The translations under genes were made by a program, and so were the position numbers. DNA of 64,000 bases, from assembly GCF_000295935.2 (NCBI RefSeq), contig NZ_ALWO02000033.1, forward strand, positions 62,001-126,000. Direction: 5' to 3'. The stretch's first letter is position 1. Each line of letters begins with the position of its first letter. Below the pieces are notes generated by a model. It saw only the letters and a list, made by a program, of their open reading frames with translations, did no database searches and was not told the DNA's origin. Shown one piece after another: positions 61,755 to 64,000 of the stretch. The DNA comes from Indibacter alkaliphilus LW1 (GTDB lineage: Bacteria > Bacteroidota > Bacteroidia > Cytophagales > Cyclobacteriaceae).

Positions 61755-63201
61755 TATTACTTTTTCTGATAATCAACACGGCCAGCAGAATTACTGAAGC
61801 CAGCAATAGTAAATTAATAAAGATCGAAAAATAATACTTATATCGCTGGTATGAAAGTTTATTGCTTTCTACCTCTATCAAATCATAAAGACCACCCAGC
61901 CTTTGTCTTGAAATCGCCTGATTGACTTTGGACTCTCCCACCACATTGACCACTGCCGAAGGCCTCAATGTGTCATACTTGGCAAGTGCAGGGTTAAAAT
62001 AAATCCATTCAAAATGATCCTTGAGGTTGACTTCGCCAGGTTCGTTCACAGTGAGGTAATAATTAAACTCCTTGATACCTGTGATCTTTCCTGCACCCCT
62101 ATTGATTTGTTGCCTTACGTTGGGGTCAAATGTATTCAACTTGTGGATTTGCTGAGTCTTAGGAGGAGAGATGGAATTGATATTCCCTTCTCCGCTGATT
62201 CCAAAATTGTAAGAGAAACCTTCGCCTGTCTGTGCTTCAAAGTCCTTGATATTTTCCCTAAGTTGAAATACACCAACACTCACCTCATTTCTAAGTGGAT
62301 GTGGAGGAAGAGGTTTTACCTTTACACTTTTGGCTGAGGAGTAGAATGTTTTGAAATCTTCCATTCTATTACTTCCAAAAAATGTAGGATTTCTTGCTAC
62401 TCTATATTTAATCATCTCCCATGCAATAGAGGGAATGGTAATTTCTCCATCAGAAAATGGAAAAAATGTAGCTTCATAAACTTTATATTTTACCCAGTTT
62501 TTACCATTAAGAGTTACCCTTTCCGGTTGAATATTGGTGATGTTAAAATTTTCTTCCCAGGCATTAGAGGGCTTCATCTTTTTCAGGATATCATCCAGCT
62601 GCCTTCCCGGTTCGTAAAATTGAAAAGGAGCCTGATTGGTTTCAGACATGTAAAATGCCAAACTTACATTGAACCCTTCTCCTACAAAAACCTCGGATTT
62701 GTCTACAGAGGAAGCAAAAAAAGCATCATCTTCAATTTCAATAAACTCCGGCTCCTCTCTGGTTTCCCTCCCAAAAAGATCATCAAAAGCATCAAAAGCT
62801 CCGGAACGCCTTTGACTACTTCTGGGGTCTACTACGTTGACTGTTTTGCCTGGGTGACTTACATCATTTCCATTGATTTTTACAATGAATGGATCAATTG
62901 TAAAAGTACCTTTTCTATTAGGTTTGTAATATTGAATTATACTATTGGTACTTGTTACCTGACCGTTGATCACATTCATGGATGATGATTGTGAAAGTCC
63001 TTGTTTCTGAAATCCAGTGATATCAGGAAACTCATCGTATGACTTTATTTTATCATTCGAAATAGTTACTTTTATACTGAAAGTCTCATTGAGCCCGATC
63101 TCATCGGGTCCCAATTCTATAGTCACTTCCTGTGCCTGAACATTTACAGAAATAATGTATGTAAGGCATACAAGAAATAGGGTGACAGTCGTTCTAATCA
63201 T
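61747..63201 (-). CDS. batD: BatD family protein
   Basis: The 484-residue protein has a signal peptide (about 1-23), a long periplasmic part of beta-sandwich repeats with the typical [15 protein letters not shown], and one C-terminal transmembrane helix (about 455-478) with a short basic tail. BatD partners with BatA/BatB, von Willebrand domain proteins implicated in stress resistance. These genes are not nearby here, so this is an orphan copy next to aroC. The start ATG at 63199-63201 gives a good signal. Confidence 0.85.
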   Translation of the reverse strand: MIRTTVTLFLVCLTYIISVNVQAQEVTIELGPDEIGLNETFSIKVTISNDKIKSYDEFPDITGFQKQGLSQSSSMNVINGQVTSTNSIIQYYKPNRKGTFTIDPFIVKINGNDVSHPGKTVNVVDPRSSQRRSGAFDAFDDLFGRETREEPEFIEIEDDAFFASSVDKSEVFVGEGFNVSLAFYMSETNQAPFQFYEPGRQLDDILKKMKPSNAWEENFNITNIQPERVTLNGKNWVKYKVYEATFFPFSDGEITIPSIAWEMIKYRVARNPTFFGSNRMEDFKTFYSSAKSVKVKPLPPHPLRNEVSVGVFQLRENIKDFEAQTGEGFSYNFGISGEGNINSISPPKTQQIHKLNTFDPNVRQQINRGAGKITGIKEFNYYLTVNEPGEVNLKDHFEWIYFNPALAKYDTLRPSAVVNVVGESKVNQAISRQRLGGLYDLIEVESNKLSYQRYKYYFSIFINLLLLASVILLAVLIIRKSNNG

Positions 63202-63319
63202 AACTAGGTTTTAAACTTAGTGCCGCAAATTAACTTTATATTTTAAACGCAACAAACCATTCATAGTATCGTAACTAGGATAGTTGTTGTTTTAACTAAC
63301 CTTAATAATTCTTTAAGAT

Positions 63320-63511
63320 ATGCTAGAGTACGTAAAGACCATTTTAATGAAAGTAAGTTTCGACCGAAGACTCTTCGAGAAAGAGTTGCGCAAGGCACTG
63401 AATCTTCTTGTTCCTGCAGAAATTCAGTTATTCAAAGAATGGTGTTACAGCAAGTTTTCCAGCAAGTATGAACCTGTCCTAAACAAATATTTCATTGGAC
63501 TGGCAGGTTGA
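63320..63511 (+). CDS. Small conserved-looking protein, unknown function
   Basis: This 63-residue protein has no signal or membrane segment. It is predicted to be largely helical (VSFDRRLFEKELRKALNLL, about 12-30) and is rich in basic and aromatic residues. It is bounded by an A/T-rich upstream region and an intrinsic terminator directly after the stop, which supports a real transcript. It may be a small regulator or binding protein. Function unknown. Confidence 0.65.
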   Translation: MLEYVKTILMKVSFDRRLFEKELRKALNLLVPAEIQLFKEWCYSKFSSKYEPVLNKYFIGLAG

Positions 63512-63538
63512 AAAAAGCTCCGCAAAGGAGCTTTTTTT
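63511..63538 (+). terminator. Terminator of the 63-residue gene
   Basis: A stem AAAAAAGCTCC paired with GGAGCTTTTTT and a 5-nt loop, with T-rich flank on the plus strand. It overlaps the stop codon. Confidence 0.85.
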
Positions 63539-63564
63539 ATTACCTGGATTTTAAGCTTTTTAAA

Positions 63565-64000
63565 CTATCCCTCCAAAAACTTGATATTTCTCTTCAAACC
63601 TTCAAACTTAGTGCGCTTTAAAGCTGATTTTTTAAAGACCTTCCCAAAGGTCTCTGCAGTCATTTCCTGCCAATCACTTTTCCCAAAACCCAACAATTCC
63701 GGGTTTGGCAAAAATTCTGGCTCAGAATGGTTTTGGGAAAATCTATTCCAAGGGCATACATCCTGACAGATATCACAGCCAAAAACCCAATTTTCCATTT
63801 TACCCCGAAAGTCCTCCGGAATGGCATCTTTCAACTCTATAGTAAGATAAGAAATGCATTTAGAAGCATCCACTACTCCATTTTTCACTATGGCATCTGT
63901 GGGACAAGCATCTATGCATTTGGTACAGGTTCCACAATAATCCTTTTGCAATGGAGCATCAGGACTGACTTCCAAATCAATAATCAGTTCTGCCAAAAAG
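63565..64000 (-). CDS. queG: Epoxyqueuosine reductase, 3' part only
   Basis: This enzyme reduces epoxyqueuosine to queuosine in tRNA anticodons, using cobalamin and two 4Fe-4S clusters. Only about 145 C-terminal residues are inside the window; the frame is open through the right edge (FLAELIID continues upstream). The ferredoxin-like cysteines are complete: [12 protein letters not shown] and [10 protein letters not shown]. The true start lies outside the window, so no gene start is given. Confidence 0.9.
   Translation of the reverse strand, partial: FLAELIIDLEVSPDAPLQKDYCGTCTKCIDACPTDAIVKNGVVDASKCISYLTIELKDAIPEDFRGKMENWVFGCDICQDVCPWNRFSQNHSEPEFLPNPELLGFGKSDWQEMTAETFGKVFKKSALKRTKFEGLKRNIKFLEG

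Overview
The window is chromosomal DNA of a Bacteroidota bacterium, most likely order Cytophagales and a relative of Algoriphagus/Cyclobacterium. The basis is gene content (BatD, TatC, DUF4382 lipoproteins, a DPP4-type S9 peptidase, a LolE/FtsX-type permease, a class-2-like IleRS), low-to-moderate GC, few clear Shine-Dalgarno sequences, and repeated matches to the Bacteroidota -7 promoter box TAnnTTTG close to start codons. No lineage-specific marker was checked against a database.

Layout. 1-9.6 kb is housekeeping: glutamate-type dehydrogenase, short-type phosphatidylserine decarboxylase, two small membrane proteins, a DPP4-like peptidase, D-Ala-D-Ala ligase, a lipoprotein, SAM synthetase and a Gfo/Idh/MocA oxidoreductase. 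9.6-17.6 kb holds an FKBP isomerase, a repeat-bearing gap, UvrA, a TRIC-like channel, and the tight set glyA-tatC-rpiB. 17.6-19.6 kb (minus) pairs a zinc amidase carrying two SH3 domains with a degenerate AAA+ protein that resembles ATPases of contractile injection systems. 19.8-30.4 kb carries a polytopic membrane protein, rbfA plus an FtsX-like permease, two nearly identical 123-nt tRNA-like genes, small membrane proteins, a LOG protein, an ribD/fRMsr/DUF4382 run, a dGTPase and a remnant of an AAA ATPase. 30.4-39.3 kb has a DUF1569 protein, ileS, lspA, a lipoprotein, and a potassium group (KtrB/TrkH, KtrA and a Kch-like channel).

39.3-49.5 kb is the accessory part. It holds an AraC regulator, a REP-associated transposase (RAYT) flanked by paired hairpins and a 120-bp tandem repeat, a TolC/RND/adaptor efflux operon whose last stop codon lies in a decayed hairpin, a small beta-barrel-like gene between two copies of a GC-rich repeat, a TSUP permease and a Crp/Fnr regulator. 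49.5-64 kb returns to ordinary content: MFS transporter, lipoprotein, 2OG-Fe(II) oxygenase, ChrA, tRNA-Val(GAC), a tiny membrane protein, a 642-residue protein of unknown function, an M14 peptidase, a dicarboxylate/amino-acid symporter, aroC, batD, a 63-residue protein and the 3' part of queG, cut by the right edge.

The strongest unexplained signal is the tandem tRNA-like pair at 22996-23294 on the minus strand. It has a class II (Leu-like) scaffold, an apparent GUC anticodon, G73, an oversized variable arm, its own -7 box and a terminator. The RAYT/REP cluster and the degenerate injection-system-type ATPase come next.
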